Shown: positions 12,501 to 24,199 of the stretch, one piece after another
Numbering within the stretch: the stretch's first letter is position 1
Layout: the number at the start of each line of letters is the position of its first letter
Source of the DNA: Chrysopilus asiliformis
Taxonomy: Eukaryota; Arthropoda; Insecta; Diptera; Rhagionidae
NCBI GenBank assembly: GCA_964034945.1
Contig: OZ035962.1
Location: 106,340,034-106,404,033, forward strand
Direction of reading: 5' to 3'
DNA: 64,000 nt
Notes under the pieces: generated by a model
Told to the model about the DNA's origin: nothing
Database searches by the model: none
Seen by the model: only the letters and a program-made list of their open reading frames with translations
Translations under genes and position numbers: made by a program

Positions 12501-15500
12501 TGTCGATGTCGTCCTTCGCACCCAACCATGGCCACCCAACAAACCACCCCTTTTCCAGCACTCGGGATGTTATTCTTTGGATTTCTCAGCCCGCCCGTTT
12601 TGGTGGTCCACTGCTTGAACATTTCATCTCAAGATATTATTTTAAGATAAATACGAAGACATTTGTTTCAAGAAATAAATTCATTATGGATCTGGCTGAA
12701 AGGAAGCTCATATTAAATTTCTGAAATTCTAAACTGACCAACATAACTTCATAGCCCTCCCGAACAGGGGAAGTCACACGAGATTCAAACTCCTTGGCAC
12801 TGTTGTTTAGATCTACCCCTAATTTTGTATTTGGTCAATAGCTGTTAGTTAAGTGATAGCCACCACCAGAATATTCTCCCCAAACTTAAATTTTTGAATT
12901 CATTGGAGACCGACAAACTCTATGGAAAATTTATTTGTCCTGACCACCTTTTGACGTAAGAAAATACATAAATCCTTTAATTCCTGAAGATTGCATTTTC
13001 CGTTTCTTGGTATGCAATAGCAATGTGTCCAGTATTTGTTTCTACCTTTTCTTTTTTGCTTTTACTGTGGCTATAATCAGCACAAATAACAAAGTGGTCA
13101 ATTCCTAAATTTATCTCCGGATTCTTCATTTCTGCCAGGACTGCGAAATTTCCTGTCCTAGAAGAATTCCTTTGCCGTATATTTGAACAGTATATGAATT
13201 TGCTGTTATGCCGGTATTAACCCACAGATCACAGAGTATTTCAATTCACAGTCCTTTTTCACTGACTGCATCGTGTTTATCAATGTTTGGGTTTATTATT
13301 TATTATAACATTGGAATCCTTATGGTCATTTTGAATCCTGCAGTCTTAGCTTTTATCACGTTCGTCGACAATTTGGTTTAGCACCGTTGGATGAAAACAG
13401 TATACGAAAGAGTGACCTTTATCCGGAAAAGGTTCTGCAAAAGGATTGATTGTATTAATTTTTTCACGAAAATTCAATTGATTTAAAATTTTTAAACTGG
13501 GTTTAAGAATTTAACAGTTTACAGTGGAAACGGTAATCTTTTAATGAACCAAGAAAAAAATTAAGAGTAGTTTACGCAGAAAGTGTAAAAAGTTTCAAAT
13601 TTGGCATGAAAACATATACATAATATACGACGACTCAGGCCATTTTCGAGAAAATCAAAAACATCTCGACCCGTTTTCGAGAAAATTGAGTAAAATTTAA
13701 CTCAAAAATCTTTCAGAAGCTGTAACTTGAAACTTTAAGTAACGTCTTCTGAGTCCATAGGACAATACAAAAATTTGTTGCAAATCAAGTGTTTTCCTTT
13801 CCAAACTAATTGTGGAATGTATAAAACACTCACACGTACATAAGATTATTCAAGTGAAATTTTTTTTCTGATTAAGTTTTTAAATATATTTTTTCCGTTT
13901 TATTCTTTCACCTTTTTTAGTCCGGCAAACACATTCGTTGGCTGAAAAATAAGGACTATCCGTTGAAGATTTCAATAGAATAAAAATATCTGCATGAGTT
14001 CACATAAACTTTGTTTCTTGCGGTTTTGTACCTGCGAAGACAGAAAGCGAAAATCTAGTAGCCACCTTTCCGTAAAGGCTTGCTTAACAGGACTCTGCTG
14101 CTACATGGGGCTGTTAAATGGGCGAGGAAGTGTGCTGTGCAAGATAATAGCTAAGGGATGATGGACATGGATGGTACCCGATTCAAATAGGAGTTACACT
14201 AAAGTATCTCATGAAGAAAAAATCAACCCATAAAATGAACGAATGAATGAAAGAAGTCGGAAAATTGAATAATGAACGTAAAACAGAAAGGCTTCGTCTA
14301 GCGTACCAGATTTTTAAGTGCCTCGCTAAAAGAGGGCACGAAATATTCGTCGAATGGATTTCTATTTTCTTTTTTTTCGCAGAATTTTTTTTCGTTTAAG
14401 TTTTTTATCCTTTCTTGTTTATTTTTTTTGCTTTTTTTCAACATTTCTGAATTCTAACAATATGAAGCTTCAGAAGATTGCGCTAGGAAGGATGCCAAAA
14501 CACCACACCAGGCATATGGAAGTAGATGGCATTCTCTCGGGTATCCTGGAAATTAGAATTTCATATAATTAAAACAATCTGAGCACAGAAAAAGGATATT
14601 TTTTCGATCTGTAAAATATTTTTCGGATCTTTTTTATTATTTTGTCCGATTTTCACATTTTTTGTTTTTTTTTCCTCTTCATTATGAGTACACGGTCTAA
14701 TTAAATTCGTTTCCCACGTAATTTACATTATTATTCCGTCTGGAATATTTTTTATACTCATCGGATATGATGAAAAAAAAACCAAATAGTTTCAGTTCAT
14801 AGAAAAATTAACGTTGCGCTGATGCCGATTGAAGTGAATTAATCGGGAGGAGTGAGGTGAAATCCATGGAAATCTTCTACGCAATCCTACGATTTTTATG
14901 TGCAAACAACCTCGGAAAATTACGCAAACGTTAAATACGGAGATTTTCAAAAATTGTGCAATTCAACAACGACAATAAGAATTTCGTTTGTACTATTTGT
15001 TCCGATATTTTAATAAATTTCAATTCTTCACTGCGGAGAGAAGTCTGCCGAACAGCTGATTGATTTACATTTGGAGAGTCTGCTCATGAAACACTCCAGG
15101 TAAAAATGCGCAATGGGTAATTTTATCTTGTTATATAAATGTCCTTAATATTTTTATTTAAGTAAAATTTTGCTTGAATTTTTGCATTTTTTGGATAAAA
15201 TTTCACCTAATTAATGGATTGGACTTACACTTTTGAACCTTCTGAAGCTTTTATATAAAAGACGTTCAATTTTAAAGCGCTAAAAATATTTTCAGGAATC
15301 TCGACCTCAAGATTCTCAACACTTTTCGATACTGTGTGAAATTCTAATTTACAAAAACCGTCCAAAAGTATGACAAAATCACAAAAACGTCACATCAAAC
15401 TGAATGCTTAAACTTTCTTGACCACATGCTGTGTATGTCCTTCAATCAAAAGAAATGTCTATACCTGTCATTAGCATAACTCATTGTTCAATGCTTTGGA

Positions 15501-16624
15501 TATGTAAATTTAATTCGGACACATGTATATTTTATGTAGGAGCGCACAGTGGTTAAAGGTTACCAGGAATTATTCACGAACTCACGCATTTCCGGCATAC
15601 CTCGTACTCATTTTCGCTTGGCATTCATTCGTGTCCATTCGAGGAGCCCAAAAAATTTTCTGTCCCAAAAAAATCGTACACATGATATAGAGGACTCGTA
15701 CATACATAATATAGAATTCCAAATTCCGGTTATGCGGAGAAAGTCCGTAAATTTGCGTCTTATTGGTCTTATCGAGTACGTTGATCGGCAGGTCAGTCTC
15801 ATTCTATACTCAATCTTAACAGGAAAGGTGTATGCCATATAACCGAATGGACTCAACGCTAAACTACAGGAATTCGATTTAGATTTCACAAATGAAAGGT
15901 AAGGTTTTTTGGGGCATAGCAAAACCGAAAAAGAGAATTTCTTATTTAACGGGTAAAAGGGTAAGCACAAAATTAATTCGGGCTATGCGTACCGTTGCGT
16001 GTGTGTCAATAACTTAATGGCATGGCACGCAGGTAACATACGACCGACGTCGCTTTAACATGTTAATAATTGACGGCACACCGCACTTAAATACCCACCT
16101 TCATGTCAGAATTATGCTCTCCAACCATCAAAGAACCGAAGCACATACGTACGAGGATATTAGGCTAATCGTATAACAGTAAATAAAATCGCATAAAAAA
16201 GACCTTATCTGGCCTATTCGCGCTTTCTAGTCGAAGGATTTTTATTCGGGAAATGAAATTACTACAATATAAGACGTCAGGACTTTTTCAATGGCCGTGC
16301 GAGTTTTAGATTCGTAGAGTATATCCTTCGAATTGCTTCTTAATCTTTAATTAATAGCATACAATTTCATTTTGATTATCAAGGACGATAGTGGAAATAA
16401 ATCTGCATGTGGTTTGAATAAAAGTCGTTATTTTATTGCCATTTTCTTGTGATGTCGAAGTAAGTACTTTGAGACCTATACTAAAAAGATAGGTAATTCT
16501 TTCAGTATGAAAATTACTAAATTCAAATGATTGGGAAAAGGATTATACTAAAAAATGAAGATAGAGAAAATTTTAAACTGGCGATAATATAGATTTTTTG
16601 TAATCATGAATTATGAAAGGTTAA
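6542..16624. other. Gene-poor intergenic region with simple repeats
   Basis: No supportable gene in this 10-kb stretch. Visible simple repeats are a CCA run at about 7669-7686 and a CAG-then-CAA run at about 8348-8376. Fragments of dispersed repeats occur: an R2-like piece at about 9612-9680 (TTTTTACTTTCTTATACGTA...), a short R1-tail-like piece at about 9846-9880 (ATTCTAAACACACTGG), and R3-like text at about 13600-13760 with two GTTTTCGAGAAAAT-like phrases. Open frames of 60-120 codons occur on both strands at 12.3-12.7 and 15.5-16.0 kb but overlap each other, lack splice-supported extension and resemble no family I know. Confidence 0.5.
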
Positions 16625-16809
16625 ATCATACTAACCCGGCCCTTACACGCGACTATAAAGTCTGTCAGTAGCACAGACTTCAAATGTCAAATTACTGACA
16701 ACGAATTAAAATACATTTAGCGAACTGGCAGTCAGTGCATTTACACGAGTCTGTGTCAGCGACTGTGCCAGCTCTACAGACGCGTGTAAGGGCCGGCTTA
16801 TCATACTAA
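16625..16809. mobile_element. 165-bp MITE with 10-bp target duplication, inside a Helitron
   Basis: The element proper is 16635-16799. Its ends are inverted repeats CCGGCCCTTACACGCG and CGCGTGTAAGGGCCGG. On both sides lies ATCATACTAA (16625-16634 and 16800-16809). That ten-mer is the A plus first nine bases of the Helitron 5' end, so the MITE landed within the first ten bases of Helitron copy B and duplicated them. A 9- or 10-bp duplication points to a hAT-, MULE- or similar-type transposase rather than Harbinger or mariner; the superfamily stays open. Confidence 0.75.
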
Positions 16810-17304
16810 TATATAAAAATGAGTTGGTGTATGTCTGTCTGGCTGTCTCTCTGTCTGTCTGTTCCTCTTTCACGCAAAAACTGCTGAATTGATTGACTCG
16901 AAATTTGGCATGAGTGTCTGTGGTAGTTCTGGTTCCAACATAGACATACGGAAAAGTAGCGCGAGGGGTGGAGGAGTAAGGGGAGGGGGTAAAGTGATTT
17001 CGAAACTTAGTTTTTGCGCCATGTTACTCTTTTGCGGGGAAACTACTGAACCGATTGGCCTGAAATTTGGCATAGATGTTCGTCGGGGGTCCAGCCCCAA
17101 CATAGACCCATTAAAAAGTAGCCCGAGAGGTGGAGGAGTAAGGGGAGGGGGTAAAGTGATCCCGAAACTTAGTTCTTCCTCTATGTTACTCTTTCGCGGG
17201 GAAACTACTGAACCGATTAGCCTGAAGTTTAGCTCCAACATAGACCATAAAAAAAATAAAACTTTGAAAAATCTTAACCCGGCAACGACGGGTATACAAG
17301 CTAG
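16626..17304 (+). mobile_element. Non-autonomous Helitron, copy B, interrupted by a MITE
   Basis: Plus-strand copy of the Helitron family: TCATACTAA start, CTGT/CTCT tetranucleotide run, GC-rich middle, hairpin (ACCCG...CGGGT) and terminal CTAG at 17301-17304 followed by T. The 5' end is split by the MITE at 16635-16799. Compared with copies A and C it carries an internal duplication of about 162 bp: the block around GAGGAGTAAGGGGAGGGGG occurs near 16969 and again near 17131. Both strands remain open for about 150 codons across it, which reflects base composition and not coding. Confidence 0.75.
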
Positions 17305-20300
17305 TACTACATATTTTAACTGCAAATTGGTAAAAAGCTAAAACTAAAAGGACATTAAGCAGCAACGATAACTTAAAAATATGCCACAGTACTAGATTTG
17401 TTCGAAGAGCTCAGTAAATATTCCAATGTCCGAAATTATTCAAAGAAAAGTATTAAAATACTAGAGGTCGAGATAATTAAAATAAATAGCTTGGGTACTT
17501 CAAGGTTTTGCTAGTTTCCTTGCATTTCTGTTCCTGCTTGATTTAACTTTACCTGACACCGATGTTGTAAAAAAAATCCTTATAAAATTCCAAGTTCCGG
17601 CATGAATTGAAGACTTTTTTTAAATTTGAAATTTCGACCAACCATAAAAAAGATTCGAAATTTTTGAAAATGTTTTCGATATCGATTTTTTCTACAATTT
17701 TTCGATATATTCTAACAGTGATAAGTCAAAAATATTCGTGAAAACTAAACTGCATGCATATTTACTAACTTGAACTTCATTTCAATTATTAGTTTTCTTA
17801 TACCGTGTAACGAAATAATAACGTTATAACATATCGAAATGAAATTTTTTATCATTACAAAACGAAAGAACGTCACGAAACAAAATTTGAATTTCGTTAC
17901 ATAACGAAATGTGTAACGTTACGATTTTCTTTTTCATTTACCATACCTGGAAATTTCAAATTAAATAAAAAGCAGGGTTGATCTTTTCCACGTTTACAAA
18001 ATTGAGGTTAGAGTGAATGGCATTCCTGAATTCAAGACCACTTCAAACCGAACTGATCTTTTACGTCAATTTGATCAGCTCGTAAACATGGCTAATATTA
18101 CATAAACCTCAACTAATCTAAAAAGATAGCAGAGAGAAAATAATTTTCAGTTGCAATCGAAAAATATTTGATTCTTTTGAACAGTGGCCATTTTCTTAAC
18201 CATTAGTAGATACTACATATTTCGTGGCGAAAACTATGAAATCTTGATCCAAACTTCTAGCAAAGGACTTCCACTCTATACCTTTCTCACGAAATGAATT
18301 TGAAACCCAATGGAAAAAAATTTTTATTGCTATTAAGAAATATCCATTTAATGATAAAAAGGGAAACAAAATGGAAAACAGCTAAACAAATATGAGAAAT
18401 ATACGTCGTCGTTGTGTCAATTTCATATTGAAATTCAATAAAAATGAAAGAAAAAAAAACGACATTCGGAGGGATGGCTTTACAATATTTTCTTCAAATC
18501 TAACATTCATATAGCATTCGGTAAAAGTGAAACAAGCGTATGGGAGTTTTGCTTAAGCATTTACATTTTTCAAGGCGAAATATATTTTCTTTGATTCGGA
18601 GCGATTCTCCACGTGAGGGCGGAGTCTCGGATTCTTGAAATATATATACATGTTAAGTACATAGGACGAAAACACGTCATACATCATCAACTCTTTCGCA
18701 CGCACGTGTAAACATAACATAGTTTCCCACACATATAAACACTCGCCTACTCGTGTACCACCAACCATCATAAAGGTACATGTGTGAAAGACTTTCTTCG
18801 TTGGAGGATTCGGATCCTGCCTGGCCTGGTCTGGCCTGGCTCGGTCTCCAGCTATAGCTCTATAAGGACGTCGGGTTCTACGGATTCACGTTCATCGTTG
18901 TCGTTATTTCTAAAGCTATAAGGCGAAAGCGAAGCACTGAAGAAAAAATCATTTCTGAATGTCTATATTTTGTATATAAACAAAGCTGTTATGTATGTTA
19001 TGTTTTTTCAACTCAAACCCCATATGACAAAATGCTCCTCAACCCCTCATTTTCAACCACCTCCCGTCTTACGTTTTCTTCAGCCTTCATCTTCGTTTCC
19101 ATACATCCATCTACGGCAACAAAACAGCCCTCGTACTGAACCCTTGACGTTCGTTCGTTCGTTCGTTATCCTTGGTCCTTGGCCCAGTCGGTTAGGATAT
19201 ACGACAGCCCTTCGTTCTGCACCAACGTCCTTGTCGTCATCTGATCGTCATCATCATCAACTTTGTTGTGTGTCGTCTTCTTATTCGTCTTTACGTTTGC
19301 CTTTGCGTTTTGTTGTCCTTATACCAAATTGCACCCCCCTTTGAGAACAGATCCATTTATATAAGTCGTTGTCATATCCTATAGTAAAAATAAGGAAAAG
19401 CTCATCCGGAGAAAGCACAAATACAAGCAAAAGTTGTTCAGTAGCTTTCACTATACCCTGTCGGTCGGTCGGTTGGTCGGGTCGCCTGCGTGTATCCACA
19501 GCTAGTATAAATACAAATGGGAGAAAAAGGGTACACGAATCATCGCCGAATGGCATACGAACGAATAACTATGCTGCTATGTAACCCTTCCATTCCAGTC
19601 ACGAATGAACAGCATAAAACCGAGTACATAAAAATTGGAATTTGTGTTTTTCGAACGCCTTTAACCGGCACAACACATAACCCCATGATAACACATAAAA
19701 AGTTTCCCCCCAAAAAACCCCTGTTATCGTCCTTTGCGTTCGTCCCTTGCCACCGCGAATGTTTTGCCGTTTTTTCCCAGTTTCAGCACACACTCTTAGC
19801 TCCAATTCGACAACGCTTGCTGGTGATCATTTCGTATCGGTGTTTTTTTTTTTTTTTTTTTGAAAAAAACGTCGAATGATGCTCTCCAGAATCCCGGAGA
19901 AAGGCAAACCAGAGTTTTTTGCTTCTTCTTCTTCTTTCACACTGATCCAAAATCGAGTCAGGGATGTGAAGTTCTATACGATTTTCCCATGGATGTACTG
20001 AATGGTAAAAATATTATATTGCCCACCCGCGTATGAATATTTTTGGGTCCTGATTTCCCCATCTTCGCATTCTTGCCTGACACTCCGTTCAACTGCTCGT
20101 CCTTCTCATTCGCTACAGGTTCACGACTTTGTACATAACACTCTCGTATGGGTTACGTTCGCTAAAGAAACATATATTCGTACATTCGTTTGCCCTGTAT
20201 CCCGTATATTCGTCATATGATTCGCAAGGATCCCAAAAACCATCCGCAACTCATATACTAGCAATAAATAAATGAAAATATGAGAAAAAAACAACAACAA

Positions 20301-21126
20301 CAAATAAATAAAACTTAAGTTGTTTGGAGTTATGTTTCAGTACTGTTTTCTTGCTATTGCTTTTATGGTTTGTTCATTTTTCCTTTCGTTTTTCTAAAAT
20401 TTCGAGCTCCGCCCTAACATTAGAATTGGAAAATTCAAAGATATGTCAAGCCAACAGAAAACATCATAACAACAACATGTGTGTATTTTATATCTAAGAT
20501 TGTTGAGAGTTTTTTTTTTCTTCATTTTGTATTTATTATTATCTTCATTTGCCTTCTATGGCGTTTGGGAAAAAAGGACCTCTTCAAAGTTTTAACCAAG
20601 GATTTCAAAATCAAATGCTGCGATAGCTGACATGGCCTTAAATTTTATGAGCTGCCATTGCTCCACTTCAACAAGTCATTAGCAGAAGGACAATCGCGTT
20701 AAACAGAAAATTTCGAAAGTATTTATTGACTCAATGTAAGGATCTAGCAAGGACTGCTCTACGCCAGGCTAAATACGCTATTCGATATTAAGCTATAGAC
20801 ACTTTTTTTTACTTCGAATCCGTGTGAATCCATATTTCGACTATCTTTCGTGTCACACCTTTGAGAAACGGCGAAACTTTGAATTGTTTCTTTTTTTTTC
20901 ATTCAAGTTTTTGTAGCAATGTGTCACTTGAGATGTTGATAAGAATTTCATTTGTTTTATAAAAATGCCATTAAAGATGCAATGTATGTTGAGTAGTTAA
21001 AACTACTTTACTGACGAACAAAATATAATATATATTAGTTTTGAAAAAAAGGCGTTTAAAAGGGTGGAAATTTCCATTGTTAAAAATTTAAAAGAAATTG
21101 TAAATAATTGAACAAAAATATTACAT
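17305..21126. other. Intergenic region, locally GC-richer at 18.8-20.2 kb
   Basis: No gene recognised. At 17790-17930 GTAACG/CGTTAC-type phrases recur in both orientations. From about 18780 to 20220 the sequence is less AT-rich and has short simple runs: TTCG units near 19149-19167, GGTCG units near 19461-19480, and a T run at about 19841-19861. This stretch could be an upstream promoter or UTR region of an unseen transcript, but I find no signal that shows it. Confidence 0.45.
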
Positions 21127-21283
21127 AAACATAACAAAAGCTATAATTGCTAATCTGGCATTTATTGAAAACCCGTATGGTGATATTCGTATCAAAATTC
21201 GAACAGTTGTACCAAAATTCCACTTTAAAGCCAAACTTTCCAATAAGATTTTTTAAAATTTATTCCAATCGGATTTTGATGTA

Positions 21284-22271
21284 GGGTAAGTCACGTATAG
21301 ATGCCCCACTAGGATAGATGCCTCACTGTTAAAAACTCGTACTTAACGAAACAAAACGGAACATGTCATATCCTACATATCAAGTGTTTGCTCAATGAAA
21401 CTTCAGTGCGTTGTTAAAATTCGCGAGAGTCGGGCGTGTTGCGGGATAATTGGCCATTTTTGTTTTCGAACAAGGGAAAACTCCAAAAACTTATTTTGAG
21501 CTGCACAAAAACTCTTGGAACTTTTGCTTAAAGAAGTATGTATATATTTTTTTATTTTTTATGTGTCAAATGGAGTGTTTAGTGTTTGTGAAAAAAAATT
21601 TTTTTTTCTTTTTATCCACATTTAATTTATTAAATAATTGGGGCATCTATCCGGTATGAAAAGGACAGACGCCTTCTTTTTTAAAGGGATAGTTGACCTT
21701 AGGGGCAAATTAACTCTAGGTAATAATATATACCTATTTGCTTTCCCACATTCATTGAAAATACTTATTTATTATAGGTAAACATCCTATCCTTGGATTC
21801 GAAATTGAAAAACGGCTCGTGCGTCATATTCAGAAATTAGAGGCCGTTCGATTTCCTCCCGAAAGACACTGAATTTTGTTATTTTTTTCTTTATTATTTA
21901 ATTAAATTTTTTTATATTGCAGTATGTGTATATTGGATAGACATATATGCATGTAAATGAATTAAAATGCATAATAAAATTTTGTTATAACTTAATAAAA
22001 TGTTTTTTTTTCCTCAAAGGCATCTATCCCACATGCACATTTGTCATGTTGGGCGTCCACCCCATAGGTTGGGCATCTATCCCAAAAAGTAGAGACTAAC
22101 AAAAACATTTTTATCACAGTAAAAGAAAAACATAATGTAAGTTTTTTTCGGCTGAAATTGTAGATAAGTGTACAGACTAATATTTAAAAATAAAAAAAAA
22201 ATCGAAAATGTCTTTCTTCATTGTGAAATATAGCAAAGTCAAAATGTGGGGCATCTATACGTGAGTTACCC
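21284..22271. mobile_element. T1: 988-bp TA-flanked element with internal terminal-motif copies
   Basis: The 26-bp terminal inverted repeats (GGGTAAGTCACG... left, ...CGTGAGTTACCC right) differ at one base and are flanked by TA. Copies of the host repeat at 34.5 and 36.3 kb show the uninterrupted site GATGTATGGAAG (GATGTATGGGAG), so the insertion and its TA duplication are directly visible. The core GGCATCTATCC or close variants recurs inside at 21641, 22019 and 22071, plus two tandem reverse copies at the left end. No transposase frame is present. TA duplication suggests the Tc1/mariner/pogo group. Confidence 0.75.
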
Positions 22272-22362
22272 TATGGAAGTTTTATGTAGAATCATATTCG
22301 CCCATTAATGAACTTAGCCTTAACGAACTTAGCCTCGCATTTTACGAAAAACGAATCTGCGC

Positions 22363-22467
22363 AAAATTTCAAGTCTCTAGCTGAATCCGTGCGCCCGCAA
22401 TCCGCGCCACAGACGGACAGTGGCGCGGATTGCGGGCGCACGGATTCAGCTAGAGACTTGAAATTTT
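22363..22467. repeat. Perfect 48-bp inverted repeat with 9-nt spacer
   Basis: The arm 22363-22410 is repeated exactly in reverse complement at 22420-22467, with spacer AGACGGACA. The left arm is ordinary R1 sequence; in other R1 copies the GACA/GACGGACA run and different DNA follow. The right arm is therefore a local inverted duplication of R1 sequence, most simply from strand switching at the tetranucleotide run. Confidence 0.85.
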
Positions 22468-22675
22468 TTTATCTTTTTTTATCATTCTAAACACACTGGT
22501 GTAATTCATTTTTTTGTGTGATGACGGGATCTTGGCGTTACAAACGGTAAGGCAAATCTAATATACCCTTTGGTTTCACCATACGGGTATAAATATTCAA
22601 AAAAAATGCTAGTAAGTTGGCTCTGATGAAGGTCAACTAGCTTTAAAATTAGAAACAGGCTCTTAACGGGTTTTC

Positions 22676-22750
22676 ATGGTACAAGAGTTTTTTGCGAATT
22701 TCCTAAATTTTTAGGAAATTTAGGAAATTTGCAAAAAACTCTTGTACCAT
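22676..22750. repeat. 35-bp inverted repeat, 5-nt loop
   Basis: Arms 22676-22710 (starting ATGGTACAAGAG) and 22716-22750 are reverse complements with a single mismatch (G/A at arm position 21) and loop TTAGG. The hairpin is AT-rich and long-stemmed. It could be a foldback element remnant or a hairpin RNA source; nothing around it decides. Confidence 0.75.
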
Positions 22751-22825
22751 TTTTTGCCGATAAATTTGTTAAATTCTACAAATGGTGGATGTTTGAAACA
22801 AAATTCACAATTTTCGAAACACTAA

Positions 22826-22952
22826 GGGCCAATTTATTCACTAGGAGTTAAATCGCCTTAACTCCCTTAACTCACCTTTAACATGGAAAATAAGGTTAGC
22901 TAACTCCCTTAACTCACTAACTCGGCTTAACTCCTAGTGAATAAATTAGCCG
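22826..22952. mobile_element. 127-bp Harbinger-like MITE
   Basis: Begins GGGCCAATTTATTCACTAGG and ends in its inverted counterpart (CCTAGTGAATAAATTAGCCG), about 29 bp of terminal repeat with few mismatches. TAA stands on both sides (22823-22825 and 22953-22955), as for PIF/Harbinger insertions. The interior consists of repeated CTTAACTC phrases and has no coding capacity. Confidence 0.7.
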
Positions 22953-23257
22953 TAAACAAAACAAACAATAAAATGATTTTAATTCAATCATAAAAAAAAC
23001 TAAGAGATAGGCATTTTTTTATTAGGTAAATAGTTTGTTACATCTAAATCCACTGAGTGGTTCTTTTAAAAATCCTTTGGGTGGTTCTACAAGTAAAAGA
23101 GTTAGCGGCGCTCAGTGCGAATATCAATAGTTGTCTCGAAGAAAGTCTTTTTCGGTTAAATTTCTTCATCTTTTTTCTGGAATATCAAAACTTTTGTTTT
23201 TTAAGGTTTCTCTCCTATACAGACATACAATTTCATACAAGTTTACCGAAAATGGTA

Positions 23258-24199
23258 GGGTAGGACCGGGCCTGTTGAATTACTTTATAGAATTTAGGTT
23301 GTAGCGCGCACATAAAGTCACATATCGCTCCAATGGTTAAGCCATTCGATAGAGGGATTCCTTGACTACATTTCATAGAATAAATTTTTTTTAAATGTTT
23401 TATTAACTGCCCTCCAGCTCAATTTAAAGGGTGATTCAACATGCCCGCCGATTTGCAAGTGGTGCGGGTAAGTTGAATAATTGTAAGTTTTCATACTTAA
23501 GAATGAAAAAACGTTATTTCTTGAAATAAAGTATAAAAAAAGAATGAAATAAAGTATTTTATTAAGCAAAAAAATTTTAATATACATTATATAATGTAAA
23601 TATGAAAAAAAATGAAATTTACAATTTAGTTAATCGCTTATTTGGTTTTTTTAGTTAACCAAATTTTGATTGTTTTCCTGCTGCGTTTTTATAAAAAATG
23701 TAAAAAATCATCAAGAAACAAACAACAATTGATAAAAGAACAAAGGAAATGTGAAACCAACGTCAAAAAACCAAAAAATACGTAAGAAAAAAATGATTCA
23801 ACTGCCCGCCAAGCCGTTATTCAACTTACCAGCAATCCACTTTTTTGTTATTTTCTTTTAGAAAAATCACAAAAACAATAAATTTGAATGTCCCACGAGG
23901 TTTTTTTTTATTCTAGAGGGGTGCACAACACTTTTAATACAAAAAATTTCCAGATTGACAAAAAATTGTATGAGAAATGGGTAAATCACTGTATAGTCTA
24001 ATATTTATTTTTAGAGGCGAAAACACACATATTCCTTTCACTTACGATATAAATAAGGTATCGCTGTCAAAATTTTATGGCTAGTAGAGGACATCAGTAC
24101 TAACAACATACTAAAATTTCAAAAAAATTGACTGAGTAGTTTTTTTAAATTTTGCAATAATTCAACATGCCCGGTAATTCAACATGCCCGCTCCTACCC
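23258..24199. mobile_element. T2: 942-bp TA-flanked element with internal terminal-motif copies
   Basis: Terminal inverted repeats of about 26 bp start GGGTAGGACCGGGC on the left and mirror as GCCCGCTCCTACCC on the right, with TA on both sides. The terminal core ATTCAACATGCCCG recurs inside near 23434 and 23795 (as ATTCAACTGCCCGCC), and in tandem at the right end (24160-24190); reverse or related GGGTAAGTTGAATAA phrases occur near 23466 and 23817. It has the same layout as T1 but a different sequence, and no transposase frame. Confidence 0.7.

Larger units (their letters stand above)
21127..22595 (+). repeat. Dispersed repeat R1, copy a (interrupted)
   Basis: Starts ACATAACAAAAGCTATAATT, continues through GTATGGTGATATTCGTATC and TTCCAATCGGATTTTGATG, and ends GGTTTCACCATACGGGTATAAA. 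The same order of phrases occurs at 34351-34687 and 36161-36749, with older relatives at about 33125-33590 and 58545-58970. In this copy a 988-bp TA-flanked element is inserted after GATGTA, and the usual GACA/GACGGACA run is replaced by a 48-bp perfect hairpin. I do not recognise the family; it carries no coding sequence. Confidence 0.7.

Noticed and set aside
12298..12724. Several open frames on both strands in a less AT-rich patch
   Set aside because: Mutually overlapping, no motif, no exon-like boundaries that extend them.
15549..15970. Overlapping open frames of 97 and 120 codons
   Set aside because: Opposite strands cover the same bases, no splice-linked neighbours, no recognisable motif.
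16870..17341. Open frames of about 150 codons on both strands
   Set aside because: They lie wholly in Helitron copy B, use its G-rich internal duplication, overlap each other in opposite strands and have shorter counterparts in copy A; this is composition, not coding.
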